Below are positions 35,817 to 45,346 of a stretch of 64,000 nucleotides of DNA, one piece after another. The notes below the pieces were generated by a model. It had not been told where the DNA came from, ran no database searches, and saw only the letters and a list, made by a program, of their open reading frames with translations. The stretch covers positions 1,674,001 through 1,738,000 of the forward strand of contig OZ244050.1 in assembly GCA_965215115.1 (NCBI GenBank), written 5' to 3'. The translations under genes and the position numbers were made by a program. This DNA comes from CALDTK01 sp965215115. GTDB taxonomy: Bacteria; Bacteroidota; Bacteroidia; Chitinophagales; Saprospiraceae. Position 1 is the first letter of the stretch. The number at the start of each line of letters is the position of its first letter.

Positions 35817-36926
35817 TCAGAGCTTCGCCCCCTTGACGATCGTCTCCAACTGCTGCATGTAGTTGCGCTTGCCCTTCTTGCTCCCCGGCGCGTACACGAA
35901 GGCATCCACCACGTACAGCTTGTCCTTCGACTCGTCCGGGATGAGGTACGTGAAGAACGGCCCACCCATATAGTCGTCCGACATCTCCCAGACGCCCTTG
36001 GCGGCCAGGGCCTCGACGCCGTCGACGGTGATCGTCTCGCGCACGATCGGTAGGTCACGGTCGTTGGTCGACATCACCGAGCCTCGCGTATTCGTGCGCA
36101 CCGCGTCGCGACTGATGCGATTGCGGTACGCCACCGCGCTGTCGGTACTGATCTGCTGGCCGCCCTCGTAGGGCACCTCACTGATCAGCAGATTCTGCAC
36201 GACGTCATTCAGGTCACGTCTCAGCCAAACGAAGCCGGGCTCGGCCTTGGCGACGAGGTAGTCCTGCGGCACGTCGAACGTAAGGCCCACCATCTGCCGC
36301 ACGGTGTCCCTGACGGCCTTGTTGCGACCGGACTGGTAGATGTTGGCCATGAGGACCTCCTCGTCGGAGGCGTCGATGCGCTTCTGGGCCGCGCTAAAGC
36401 TCTTGGCCACGAGCTCGGCCAACTCATCCGGCCCCTCGGCGTAGAGGTAGACGATGATCTGGCCGTTGGCCCACTGGTCCGTCACCACGGTGGTGCCCTT
36501 GCGGTAGTCCTCCTTGGCCGCCAAGATCTTCTCCTCGCCGAGCATCTGCGTCACGAAGCGCGTCGTCGAACTCTGCTCGTCGCGCAGGTCCGCGATGACG
36601 ACGTAGCTGCGCAACTCCCGCCGCGGGCCGTTCTGCGTGATCTCCTCGGCCGTCATGTAGCGTAGGTCGTACAACGGCTCCGGCTGCGGCATCAGCGGGT
36701 AGGGCTGCTCGTAGTGGTACGCGATCGAGTCGCCGACCGGCGTCTGCAGCAGTTCGCGGTCCGCGACGATGACGACGCGGTTGACGTCCCCGATGGCGCG
36801 CGGCTTGGCGCCCGCGAACACGGCGCTCGGTTCGGCGGAGACACCGTCGCCGGCGTCGCTACAGCCGACGTTTACGAAACTCGCCACGAGGGCCAGGGAC
36901 AAGACAGCCAGGAGGTGGCGCAGCAT
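35817..36926 (-). CDS. DUF4837 lipoprotein
   Basis: 369 residues, Bacteroidota-specific family of unknown role. Lipoprotein signal LAVLSLALVASFVNVGCS. The body includes VVIVADRELLQTPVGD near the start, YLVAKAEPGFVWLRRDL and MGGPFFTYLIPDE in the last third. ATG at 36926 chosen because it yields the lipobox. Confidence 0.85.
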   Translation of the reverse strand: MLRHLLAVLSLALVASFVNVGCSDAGDGVSAEPSAVFAGAKPRAIGDVNRVVIVADRELLQTPVGDSIAYHYEQPYPLMPQPEPLYDLRYMTAEEITQNGPRRELRSYVVIADLRDEQSSTTRFVTQMLGEEKILAAKEDYRKGTTVVTDQWANGQIIVYLYAEGPDELAELVAKSFSAAQKRIDASDEEVLMANIYQSGRNKAVRDTVRQMVGLTFDVPQDYLVAKAEPGFVWLRRDLNDVVQNLLISEVPYEGGQQISTDSAVAYRNRISRDAVRTNTRGSVMSTNDRDLPIVRETITVDGVEALAAKGVWEMSDDYMGGPFFTYLIPDESKDKLYVVDAFVYAPGSKKGKRNYMQQLETIVKGAKL

Positions 36927-36984
36927 AAGACAGGTTTGGACTAGAATAACGATGCGGCGCGGGGGCGGTTGTGGCGGACGCGCC

Positions 36985-37080
36985 GTTCGACTGGCTCCGG
37001 CCAGTGGCGCGGTTGGGGGGGCTATCCTATGTCTCGTCTTGACCGCACGAGAGGGCGGCACTGGCTAGAGCCAGTCGAAC
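36985..37080. repeat. Long inverted repeat upstream of divergent DUF4837 and DUF2723 genes
   Basis: Arms 36985-37006 and 37059-37080 are 22 bases with two mismatches. Each arm is itself partly self-complementary (ACTGGC/GCCAGT), so cruciform or paired operator use is possible. Confidence 0.7.
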
Positions 37081-37219
37081 GCCGCCCGTGCAGCCTTTCG
37101 GCAAAACCCTCAGTCCTTATTCACAACCCGTTTTGGCGCAAGCCGTACCATGCCGCGCCGCCGCGACGTATTAAGAAACCGTCCGTGCGCCAACCCCGGT
37201 ACAGCCCGCCAATTCAAAT

Positions 37220-37227
37220 ACCTTTGC
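37220..37227 (+). promoter_or_regulatory. Candidate -7 box (TACCTTTG) of the DUF2723 gene
   Basis: Exact match to TAnnTTTG, 54 bases before the ATG at 37282; identical to the box before gltX. Confidence 0.5.
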
Positions 37228-37281
37228 GCGCCGCTAGCCATACCCCAGGGTCACGGCCGCGCGTCGTCTACGTTCTAGTTT

Positions 37282-40200
37282 ATGGAAGGTCACCGCCATC
37301 ACGTCCGCAACGCCTCCTGGTTGGTGTTCGCGATCTCGATCATCGTTTACTGGTTCAGCGTCGAGCGCGTCGGGAGCCTCTGGGACGTCGGGGAGTTCAT
37401 CCTCGGGGCGTACAAGATGCAGGTGGTCCACCCGCCGGGGGCGCCGCTGTTCCTCATGGTCGGGCGACTCTTCGCCTGGGTCGGGGAGATGCTCTCCGAC
37501 GACCCGTCCACCATCGCCTGGGCGGTCAACTTCCTCTCAGCGGTCTGCACGGCGTTCGCGTGCTTCTTCATCGCGCAATCAACCGGGATCCTCGGGAAGT
37601 ACGCGCTGGTAGGAACGGCACGCGAGGCTACCTCCGGGGAGGGCATCGCGCTCGGGATGGCCAGCCTCGTGGCCGGGCTCTCGACGGCGTTCGCGACCAG
37701 CATCTGGTTCTCGGCCGTCGAGGGCGAGGTCTACGCCATGTCGACGCTCTTCACGACGATGACCTTCTGGGCCATGGTGCGGTGGTACGATCTGCCGGAC
37801 ACGGCCCGCGCCGACCGGTGGATCGTGTTCGCGGTCTTCGCCACGGGGCTCTCGGTCGGGGTGCACCTGCTGTCTTTGCTCACCTTCCCGGCCCTGGCCA
37901 TCTTCTACTTCGCCAAGAAGTACCCGCTCGGCACGCCGGTCGCGACCAAGGTCGGCGGCCTGCTCGCCGGGGTCATCGCGCTGCTCTCGGGCATCGTCGC
38001 GCTGGTCGCCTTCTCGGTGGGGTCGATCTTCAACATCACGTTCTTCGGCGCCACCGCGCTGGGCTTCGGCTACCTCGCGGCGCTGGCCTTCGGGGACGTG
38101 TCCAAGCGCACGCCCACCACCGAGCGCGCCGTCGGGGGCCTAGCCGCGGCCCTCGGCGGCGTCATCGTGCTCACCTTCGCGCAGGCCGCCGTCATCAAGG
38201 GCATCCCCGCCGTGTGGGCGAAGCTCGAGATCTTCATGGTCAACGGCCTCGGTTTGCCCTTCCACTCGGGACTCGTCCCGCTGAGCTTGATCATCGCGGG
38301 CGTGTTGTACTTCGGCTTTCGCTACGCTCGCCAAAACGGGTCCCGGGCCGTTGAGCTGATCACGATGTCGGCCATGATGCTCGTCGTCGGCTTCAGCGTC
38401 GTGGGCGTCGTGATGATCCGCGCGAACGCCAACCCGCCGATCAACATGAACGCCCCGACGGACGCGATGCGCCTGCAGTACTACCTCAACCGCGAGCAGT
38501 ACGGCGACCGGCCCCTGGTCTACGGACCGACCTTCGAGGCCCAGCCCACCGACTACGACTACGCCGACAGCTACGGCCGCGTCGGCGACGAGTACAAGGT
38601 GGTCGACAAGAAGCTCACACCCATCTACCGCGGGGCCGACAAGATGCTCTTCCCGCGGATGGCCGACCCGTCGCAGGGCCGGCCCCAGGTCTACCGCCAG
38701 GTGTGGATGGGCGGGAAGACCGGCGCCATCACGATGATGGACAACCTCAAGTTCTTCGTCGAGTACCAGCTGGACTGGATGTACTGGCGCTACTTCATGT
38801 GGAACTTCAGCGGTCGCCAAAACCACGCCCAGGGGTTCGCGCCCTCGGACCCGAGTTCGGGCAACTGGATCACGGGCATCGACTTCATCGACGAGTCCAT
38901 CCTCGGGATCGACCTCGAGTTCTACCCCGACGAGGCCCGCGAAGACGAGGGGCGCAACGCCTACTACGGCCTGCCTTTCCTCTTCGGACTCCTGGGCGTG
39001 GTGTTCCACCTGCGTCGCCGTCCCGAGGACTTCCTCGCGATCCTGGCGCTGTTCGTGATCACGGGCATCGGCATCATCCTCTACACCAACCAGCCCCCGA
39101 ACGAGCCCCGCGAGCGCGACTACGTCCAGGCCGGGGCGATCTTCATGTACTGTGTCTGGATCGGGATGGGCGTACTCGCGCTCTATGACGTTTTGCGGAC
39201 ACGCGTCTTCCGGATCGACCAGCGCGACCTCACCCGCAACACGGTCGCCCCCGCGGCCATCGCCGGCGCACTCGTGTTGGTGGCCCCGGCGCTGATGGCC
39301 TTCCAGAGCTTCGACGACCACTCCCGCATGGACCACCGCGCCTCCCGGGACTACGCGGCCAACTTCCTCAACTCGCTGGCGCCCAACGCCATCATCTTCA
39401 CCTACGGCGACAACGATACCTACCCGCTGTGGTACGCGCAGGAGGTGGAGGGCATCCGGACCGACGTGCGGGTCATCAACCTGAGCCTCATCGCGGTGGA
39501 CTGGTACATCGACCTGATGCGCCGCAAGATCAACGAGTCCGAGCCGATCAAGATGACGATCCCGAGCGAGGCCATGCGCGGGGACCTGCGCAATCAGATC
39601 CTGATCCGCGACCCGAACGACCCGCGCTCGGGGGGCGTCCGCCCGACGAGCATCCAGGCCGTCCTCGCGTACGTGGCCGAGGATCACCCCGTGCAACTCC
39701 AGGGCGGGCAGACCCTCGCGACCGACTTCCCGACCGACCAGGTGTTCATCCCCGTGACCCCCGAGGCCGCCCGCGCCGCCGGCGTCATCGACGACCTCGC
39801 CGACTCGGCCGCGATCACGCGCGTCGACCTCAACCTCGGTGGCTCGCGCTCGCTGCTCAAGGACGACCTCGCGATCATGGACATCATCGGCTCGAACGTC
39901 TGGGAGCGGCCGATCTACTTCGCGGTCACGGTCCCGGAGGAGAAGATGCTCGGCCTGCGGGACTACTTCCGCCTCGAGGGCCTGGCCCTGCGCCTCACGC
40001 CCGTCAAGTCGCCTTCCGACAGGACCTTCGGCCCGGTTGGCGCGGGCCGCGTGGACGTCGACAAGGTCTACGAGAACATGACGACGAAATTCGCCTTCGG
40101 GAACTTCGACAAGGAAAACCTCTTCGTCGACCCGAGCTACGCGCCGAGTGTGCAGATGACGCAGTTCGTGTTGATCCGGACGATCTCCGAGTTGCTCCAG

Positions 40201-40662
40201 CGCGGGGACGACCAGCGCGCCGGTGAGCTCGCGAAGCTCTACTTCGACGCCTTCCCGCACTACAACTTCCCCTTCGACGCCAACACGCTCTTCCCGATGC
40301 GGGTCCTGCTTCAGACCGGCCAGGAGGAGGAGGCCAAGAAGCACATCCGCACCCTCGCCACCTCCCTGGCGCAGTGGCGCGACTTCTACGCCTCGCAGCG
40401 GCCCGAGCTCATCGACCCCCGGGCGGTGTTCGGGCGCGACATGAACCAGAACGCCGGCACCATCGCGGAGCTCGAGCGCCAGATCTTCCCGCTCGTCAAG
40501 GACGAGGCCTTCGTCGCGGAGGTCAACGCGATCCTCGGCGGGGGCGTCGGCGCGAGCCAGCGGGAGCTCGGCGTGCCCCCGCCGCAGGAGTTGATCGAGG
40601 TGCCGGAGCAAGATGCGACCGAGACTGTGACGGGTCAGCCCGAGGATACGAGCGGGCTGTAG
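37282..40662 (+). CDS. DUF2723 membrane protein (predicted glycosyltransferase)
   Basis: 1126 residues. The N-terminal third holds about nine hydrophobic helices and the DUF2723 start ASWLVFAISIIVYWFSVERV, then GSLWDVGEFILGAYKMQVVH with acidic residues after the first helix, as in GT-C transferases. More helices occur at about 560-680, and the rest is soluble with PNAIIFTYGDNDTYPLWYAQ. In Bacteroidota the family is linked to protein O-glycosylation; this is from family knowledge. Mini-hairpin 39191-39204 (stem GCG/CGC) and a copy with extra bases at 38314-38336 (encodes FRYARQN). Confidence 0.92.
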   Translation: MEGHRHHVRNASWLVFAISIIVYWFSVERVGSLWDVGEFILGAYKMQVVHPPGAPLFLMVGRLFAWVGEMLSDDPSTIAWAVNFLSAVCTAFACFFIAQSTGILGKYALVGTAREATSGEGIALGMASLVAGLSTAFATSIWFSAVEGEVYAMSTLFTTMTFWAMVRWYDLPDTARADRWIVFAVFATGLSVGVHLLSLLTFPALAIFYFAKKYPLGTPVATKVGGLLAGVIALLSGIVALVAFSVGSIFNITFFGATALGFGYLAALAFGDVSKRTPTTERAVGGLAAALGGVIVLTFAQAAVIKGIPAVWAKLEIFMVNGLGLPFHSGLVPLSLIIAGVLYFGFRYARQNGSRAVELITMSAMMLVVGFSVVGVVMIRANANPPINMNAPTDAMRLQYYLNREQYGDRPLVYGPTFEAQPTDYDYADSYGRVGDEYKVVDKKLTPIYRGADKMLFPRMADPSQGRPQVYRQVWMGGKTGAITMMDNLKFFVEYQLDWMYWRYFMWNFSGRQNHAQGFAPSDPSSGNWITGIDFIDESILGIDLEFYPDEAREDEGRNAYYGLPFLFGLLGVVFHLRRRPEDFLAILALFVITGIGIILYTNQPPNEPRERDYVQAGAIFMYCVWIGMGVLALYDVLRTRVFRIDQRDLTRNTVAPAAIAGALVLVAPALMAFQSFDDHSRMDHRASRDYAANFLNSLAPNAIIFTYGDNDTYPLWYAQEVEGIRTDVRVINLSLIAVDWYIDLMRRKINESEPIKMTIPSEAMRGDLRNQILIRDPNDPRSGGVRPTSIQAVLAYVAEDHPVQLQGGQTLATDFPTDQVFIPVTPEAARAAGVIDDLADSAAITRVDLNLGGSRSLLKDDLAIMDIIGSNVWERPIYFAVTVPEEKMLGLRDYFRLEGLALRLTPVKSPSDRTFGPVGAGRVDVDKVYENMTTKFAFGNFDKENLFVDPSYAPSVQMTQFVLIRTISELLQRGDDQRAGELAKLYFDAFPHYNFPFDANTLFPMRVLLQTGQEEEAKKHIRTLATSLAQWRDFYASQRPELIDPRAVFGRDMNQNAGTIAELERQIFPLVKDEAFVAEVNAILGGGVGASQRELGVPPPQELIEVPEQDATETVTGQPEDTSGL

Positions 40663-40712
40663 GTTGCTGTGGGTTAGGGGAGCTTTGGGTTTTTCTTGCC
40701 TTTGGCTCGGGG

Positions 40713-40746
40713 GGCGGCATGATTGAGATGTAAAAATCAGGGCGCT
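40713..40746. repeat. Relic of an IS630-type terminal repeat
   Basis: GGCGGCATGATTGAG followed by a diverged TAAAAATC and GGCGCT aligns with the left end of the intact IS element that starts about 60 bases further on. Likely the end of an earlier insertion or of a small derivative. Confidence 0.55.
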
Positions 40747-40802
40747 CGCATGGAGCAAGGCGGGCTCCGCTGTGGTTTGGCGGCATTATTGAGTTTTAAA
40801 AA

Positions 40803-42167
40803 TTAAAGCGCTGCTTTGGCTTGGTAGCTCTCGCAGGCCTGGGCGTAAATCCCATCCTTGGCTTGCAGCCCGATGTAGGACAACACCTCCGCGGAGCCCT
40901 CGGTGAGCTGCTCGAACACGACCTCGAGTCGGTCCTTGAGCTTTTGGAACCTCGAGGCATCCCGGTGGCCGTAGAGGTATTGCTTCGCGATCCACTTCCA
41001 GAACCGCTCGATCGGGTTGAGCCACGGCGCGTACGTCGGCAGGGACACCACCTGGACGGCGAGCTTGTCGGCAGCCTGGGCCTTCGCCGAGGGTTTTACC
41101 GCCGCCCATGACCTCGGGAGCCGGTACCCGAACGGCGCGTAGCGCTGCGGCTCGAGCTGCGCGACGACATCGGGATGGCGGTGGACGGGCCAGTTATCCC
41201 AGATCACGATCGCGCGCTCGTACCCGCGCTCGTACCCGCGCTCGCGGGCGTGCGCCTCGCAGGCGCTTAGGAGCCGTACCACGTTGTGCGTCTCGATCTT
41301 CGCGCGCCGGATCGTCACGACAGCCCCGGTCCCGATGTCGATCGCGCCGGCGACCCGGAGCGTGCGCTCGCCCTCGAGCGCGAGTTTGGCGCGGGGCTGG
41401 GCCGAGGCGCCGGCGCGAGCGTAGTCGTACCCGCAGGCGGCGTGGTTGTAGATCGTAATCGCGTCGGCAAACATCACGAGGGCTCGGTCGGCGGCGGCGT
41501 CCTCGGCGATGATGCGGCGGACGAGGGCGAGCTCGGCGTCGTAGTCGCCGCCGGGGGAGTGGATGTAGGCGCGGTGGCGCTGGCGCGAGAACCCGAGGGC
41601 CTTGAGGTAGTGCCACATCCCGCTCGAGGTGTGGCCCCGGAAGCCGTGCGGGATGTGGTCGCGGATCTGGGCGAGGGTCCACGTCGCCGACGCTGGCCGT
41701 GCGGGGTCCCGGGTGCCTGGCGGCGGACCAGCCGCGAGCGCATTTGCGAGGGCGTCAATGGCGGCGGCTCGCTCGCCGCAGCCGCGGATGACTGCGGACG
41801 CGGCGGCGCTGGACGCGGCGGCGCTGGACGCGGCGGCGCTGGACGCGGCGGCGCTGGACGCGGCGGCGCTGGACGCGGCGGCGCTGGACGCGGCGGCGGC
41901 AGAAAAACGGCGCTCGCGACCACGGCCAGGTTCGATCAGCAGGCCAGCCGCGCCGTGTTTACCCACAGCGTGGCACCACTTGCGAACGGTGCCGGGGCGG
42001 CGGGGGACATACAAGAGGGTACGGGCGACGACAGCGGCTGGGGTTCCGGCGGCAACCTTGAGGACCGCAGTGGCACGCTCGCGTAAGTATGGCTTCGTGG
42101 CATGTCTGCGGAGGCGCTCAAGGTCGGCGGTGACTTCGGGAGAGAGGGGAAGGTGAAGCTGCTTCAT
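40803..42167 (-). CDS. IS630-family DDE transposase with Ser/Ala tandem insert
   Basis: 454 residues. Helix-turn-helix region at the N-terminus (LRRHATKPYLRERATAVLKV). DDE acidic residues in VMFADAITIYNH, VIWDNWPVHRHPD and PWLNPIERFWKW. An in-frame 15-base tandem repeat inserts six to seven SSAAA units between the HTH part and the catalytic core. I chose ATG 42167 (MKQLHLPLSP). The gene stop lies inside the left inverted repeat. Confidence 0.88.
   Translation of the reverse strand: MKQLHLPLSPEVTADLERLRRHATKPYLRERATAVLKVAAGTPAAVVARTLLYVPRRPGTVRKWCHAVGKHGAAGLLIEPGRGRERRFSAAAASSAAASSAAASSAAASSAAASSAAASSAAASAVIRGCGERAAAIDALANALAAGPPPGTRDPARPASATWTLAQIRDHIPHGFRGHTSSGMWHYLKALGFSRQRHRAYIHSPGGDYDAELALVRRIIAEDAAADRALVMFADAITIYNHAACGYDYARAGASAQPRAKLALEGERTLRVAGAIDIGTGAVVTIRRAKIETHNVVRLLSACEAHARERGYERGYERAIVIWDNWPVHRHPDVVAQLEPQRYAPFGYRLPRSWAAVKPSAKAQAADKLAVQVVSLPTYAPWLNPIERFWKWIAKQYLYGHRDASRFQKLKDRLEVVFEQLTEGSAEVLSYIGLQAKDGIYAQACESYQAKAAL
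41797..41900. repeat. 15-base tandem repeat inside the transposase gene
   Basis: GACGCGGCGGCGCTG repeated six times plus one partial copy. It keeps the reading frame and gives (SSAAA)n, a probable flexible linker whose copy number could vary. Confidence 0.9.
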
Positions 42168-42260
42168 AGGTAAGTCTCGGCAAGTTGACAACCGAAAGTT
42201 ACTAACAGGCGCTTTAATTTTTAAAACTCAATCATGCCGCCGAACCACCACGGAAGCCCC

Positions 42261-43601
42261 TCACGCCGCTACCCTTACCTCCTGCACCGTCGCGCGCTCA
42301 TGCGGCGCCGCCAGCCCGATCTGCCGGCGTCCGCGCTTCAGTAGGCAGTGCCCCAGCGCGCACTCCAAGCACCGCCGCGGCTGGCAGTACTCCTTGCGTA
42401 GCGTGAGCAGCCCCTGGCTCTCCGCAGCATTCTCAGCCACGATGCCGACGGCCTTCCACTGCTTGACGATGTTGTTCTGCTCGGCGGGGAGCGCCTCGAG
42501 GAGGGCGAGGGCCTGGGCCTCACAGTCCGGTTTGCCCTGCAGCCGACCGTACAGGAAGACGAAGGGCGCCACGGCGTTGATCAGCACCGTATCCGCGGCC
42601 GACTTTCCGATGGTCTTCTTCCGCGGATCACCCGGCCGGTCGGCGATGTAGTGCGTGCGCCAGTAAACATGCGGTTCGGCTTCGAGGAGCTCGCGCAGGG
42701 TCTTAACGTCGTTGGTTTCCAGGAAGGCGTCGAAGACACGCGGCAACTTCCGGATGATCGCCGCCAGCTGCACCAGGCGCATCGACGGAAAGCTAGCCGG
42801 GCGCAGGCCGCGGAAGTTCCACATCGACTTATTGAGCGCGGTTAGGGCATGCTTGTGCGCCAGGTGTGCGAACTCACGCTTCAACTGGCGCGGGTACTCG
42901 TCTAGGTAGTCTTCGTCGAGTAAGCCAGCCGTCCCGAGCAGTAGCGCCTCCAGTGCCACCTGATCGCTGCGGTAGCGTTGCAACAGCGAGAGCGGCAGGG
43001 CCTCCATGAGGCTGTCCATCGCGCCGGCGTTGAGCGGCAAGCCCAGGCAACGCCCCAGTTGGTGGAAGAAAGCCCCGTCCCAGTCGCTGCGTTTGCTGGC
43101 CAGCAGCTTGTGCATGTCGTTGGTTTTGCGCTCCAAGCGCTGAAGGCTCATTCGCTCGATCCAGCCCTGGAGGATGAGTTGGGGCGTCTCCACGAGGTGT
43201 GCCTCGCAGGGGATGGCGTGCTCGTTGGCGGCCAACTCCTCGTAGCGCTCGACGACGAGCTCGGAGACGAGTGGCGCCAGGACGAGCGTCGGCAGGGCGA
43301 TGCCGCGGGCGTTGAGCACGGGTTCGTCGTCCTCCCAGACCACGTGCAGCACGACGTTGTCGTAGCCCGGGTCAAACTGGTGGCGGTGGTGGTGCCAGTC
43401 GGAGGACTTGAGGTGCATCTCGATGTGCCCCGCCCAGACGGTGTCGCCGACGCGGACGCGGCCCTCGGAGAAGTCCGGACCGTTGCCGGTGTTGTACTGC
43501 CCGAATTGCAGCACGTCGATGGAGGCACCGGTGGTGGTGCGGAGGGCGTCACGGTCGAAGCGACGCGTGCGCCAGATGTAGTGGAGGAAGGCCTCTTTCA
43601 C
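42261..43601 (-). CDS. DUF2851 family protein
   Basis: 446 residues, conserved in Bacteroidota, function unknown. Start MKEAFLHYIWRTRRFD and the pattern FSEGRVRVGDTVWAGHIEMH, KSSDWHHHRH are typical. The C-terminus has CQPRRCLECALGHCLLKRG, a possible metal site. Some members sit beside DNA-repair genes; here it is next to folA. Confidence 0.88.
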   Translation of the reverse strand: MKEAFLHYIWRTRRFDRDALRTTTGASIDVLQFGQYNTGNGPDFSEGRVRVGDTVWAGHIEMHLKSSDWHHHRHQFDPGYDNVVLHVVWEDDEPVLNARGIALPTLVLAPLVSELVVERYEELAANEHAIPCEAHLVETPQLILQGWIERMSLQRLERKTNDMHKLLASKRSDWDGAFFHQLGRCLGLPLNAGAMDSLMEALPLSLLQRYRSDQVALEALLLGTAGLLDEDYLDEYPRQLKREFAHLAHKHALTALNKSMWNFRGLRPASFPSMRLVQLAAIIRKLPRVFDAFLETNDVKTLRELLEAEPHVYWRTHYIADRPGDPRKKTIGKSAADTVLINAVAPFVFLYGRLQGKPDCEAQALALLEALPAEQNNIVKQWKAVGIVAENAAESQGLLTLRKEYCQPRRCLECALGHCLLKRGRRQIGLAAPHERATVQEVRVAA

Positions 43602-43671
43602 GGGAGGTAAGCTTGTAGTAGGTTAGATAATCACCCACCGCAAAGCTCTCCGCGATCGAGGCGACGCCGCC

Positions 43672-44169
43672 TCAGGGCAGGCGCCGCTCGTACACGCGGA
43701 AGGTGTAGGCGTGGGCATTCTTGTCATCGGCCTCGTGGCGCTCCTCGGAGGTGAGCCGCCATTCGGCCTCGTCGAGGCTCGGGAACTTGACATCCCCGGC
43801 GACCTCCGTGTGGACGAGCGTGTAGTAGAGGGTGCGGGTCTGCAGCCAGAACAACTCGTAGATGTCGGCGCCCCCGATCACGAAGGCGGTCTCGGCCCCC
43901 GATGCCGCGGCCACCTCCATCGCCTGCTCTCCGCTGTGCACGACCGTGACCCCATCGGCGACGAAGAAGGCGTTGCGCGTGAGCACGACGTTGGTCCGCT
44001 TCGGCAGGGGGCGGCCGATGCTCTGGAAGCACTTGCGCCCCATGATCACCGGCTTTCCGACGGTGGTGCGCTTGAAGTAGGCGAGGTCGGCCGGGAGGTA
44101 CCAGGGGATCTGGTTGTCGTCCCCGATGACGCCGTTCTCGCTAACGGCGACGATGGCTGCGATGGTCAT
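43672..44169 (-). CDS. folA: Dihydrofolate reductase
   Basis: Reduces dihydrofolate to tetrahydrofolate with NADPH; trimethoprim target. 165 residues. Motifs: AAIVAVSENGVIGDDNQIPW, YFKRTTVGKPVIMGRKCFQS, PLPKRTNVVLTRN and FVIGGADIYELF. Length normal. Confidence 0.96.
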   Translation of the reverse strand: MTIAAIVAVSENGVIGDDNQIPWYLPADLAYFKRTTVGKPVIMGRKCFQSIGRPLPKRTNVVLTRNAFFVADGVTVVHSGEQAMEVAAASGAETAFVIGGADIYELFWLQTRTLYYTLVHTEVAGDVKFPSLDEAEWRLTSEERHEADDKNAHAYTFRVYERRLP

Positions 44170-44266
44170 GCCGGCAAGGTAGCGCCGGCGGGGGTGTGGG
44201 TCACTTCTGGGAATCGGGTGCCGCTATGCGAGCGCGGCGGTGTCATTTCGATTTCTGCGGGACTGG

Positions 44267-44596
44267 CTACAGCGGGAGCACGCGCTCGGCGATGATGTCG
44301 GTCGTGTTCACGGTGACGCCCTCCTTCTCGTAGGTGCCGTACTCGATGCGGCCCTCGATCATGACGCGGGAGCCCTTGGCGAGCTTGTCGCGCATCGTGC
44401 TGGCCTTCGGCCCCCACCCGACGACGCGGTGCCAGGTCGTGTGCTGGACCCAGTTGCCGTCGGGGTCCTTGGTGTTGTAAGAGGTGGCGAGGCTGACGCG
44501 GGCCCTGGTCTGGCCGTTGGCGAACTCGTTGTACTTGGTGTCGCCACCGCAGTGGCCGATGAGTTGGATGTAGTTTTTCACGTAGAAAGATTTCAC
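44267..44596 (-). CDS. ssb: Single-stranded DNA-binding protein (short, first paralogue)
   Basis: 109 residues consisting of one OB fold: NYIQLIGHCGGDTKYNEFAN, ARVSLATSYN, WVQHTTWHRVVGWG and GSRVMIEGRIEYGTYEK. It has no long acidic tail. Starts at GTG 44596; the longer frame upstream is not protein-like. It follows a second ssb gene on the same strand. Confidence 0.88.
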   Translation of the reverse strand: MKSFYVKNYIQLIGHCGGDTKYNEFANGQTRARVSLATSYNTKDPDGNWVQHTTWHRVVGWGPKASTMRDKLAKGSRVMIEGRIEYGTYEKEGVTVNTTDIIAERVLPL

Positions 44597-44741
44597 GGTT
44601 CGAAGTTGGAGACCGGGCGGGCCCGCGCCGCTGCCCGCCGGGGCTACGGGGTGTAGCTTCCTGGGACAGGGGGTGTTTTGGCGGCAGCTGATTCGACTCT
44701 CTAAAGCTGGCGCGGGCACCGGGTCGGTCTGGGTGTGCGTA

Positions 44742-45158
44742 CTAGAAGGGCGTGGCCGCCTCGAGCTCGTCGGCCTCGACGCCTTCCGCGGCGCCGTCGG
44801 CGATGAGTTCGACGAGGGCCTTGCGCTCGCTGTAGCGCTGGAGTTTCTCGAAGCTCGCGACGATCACCTCGACGGCCTCGCGCTTCTCGCCGGTCTTGGT
44901 CTCGTAGGTGCGGCAGGAGAGGGTCCCGGTGAACATGACGCGGTCGCCCTTGCCGAGTTGCTGGAGCATCCGGTCGCCGGTGCGGCCCCAGCCGGTGACG
45001 CGGAACCACTGCGTGTCGTCGACGTAGTTGCCGTGGGCATCCTTGTAGGACTTGGTGACGGCGAGGCGGGCGGTGGCGAGGCCTTGGCCGGCGGTCGTGG
45101 AGCGGGCTTCGGGGTTGGCGCCGAGGTGGCCGGAGAGGGTGACGGAGTTGTTGAACAT
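44742..45158 (-). CDS. ssb: Single-stranded DNA-binding protein (second paralogue)
   Basis: 138 residues: OB fold MFNNSVTLSGHLGANPEARS, WFRVTGWGRTGDRMLQQLGK, then TGTLSCRTYETKTGEKREAV, and a C-terminal tail ending EADELEAATPF. The tail is acidic with a final PF, like the partner-binding tip of SSB. Clearly different in sequence from its neighbour, so not a recent duplication. A mini-hairpin (44676-44689) lies between the two genes. Confidence 0.88.
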   Translation of the reverse strand: MFNNSVTLSGHLGANPEARSTTAGQGLATARLAVTKSYKDAHGNYVDDTQWFRVTGWGRTGDRMLQQLGKGDRVMFTGTLSCRTYETKTGEKREAVEVIVASFEKLQRYSERKALVELIADGAAEGVEADELEAATPF

Positions 45159-45346
45159 GGTACTGGATGTTTGCGGGAGGCGGACGCTTGGTTTGTTTGC
45201 TTGAGTGCCCGACTCCGGGGTGGGTGGATGGGTGAAAAGGAAGGTGTGTGTCGGCGACCTCGACTGCACTAGTTGAGTAGGGCGGTTGGTGTCGTTGACG
45301 GTGCAAACATGGGGGGCTGGGGTAGGGAAGATGTGTACGATAAGTG

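Larger units (their letters stand above)
36927..37281. other. 355-base divergent intergenic region
   Basis: Holds the inverted repeat 36985-37080, two mini-hairpin copies (37093-37106 and 37131-37144, opposite orientations) and the -7 box at 37220. No gene seen. Confidence 0.6.
40771..42249. mobile_element. IS630-type insertion sequence with 41-base terminal inverted repeats
   Basis: Left end 40771-40811 and right end 42209-42249 are inverted repeats with 38 of 41 bases identical; the inner 23 (TTGAGTTTTAAAAATTAAAG and GCGC) are perfect. The element is about 1.48 kb and has one transposase gene on the minus strand. IS630 elements usually duplicate TA; I could not fix the exact outer border. 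It sits between the DUF2723 and DUF2851 genes without breaking either. Confidence 0.85.

Noticed and set aside
38140..40758. 872-codon open frame opposite the DUF2723 gene
   Set aside because: High-GC antisense shadow, rich in Val/Arg/Asp/Gly/His without domains; the plus-strand protein is clearly real.
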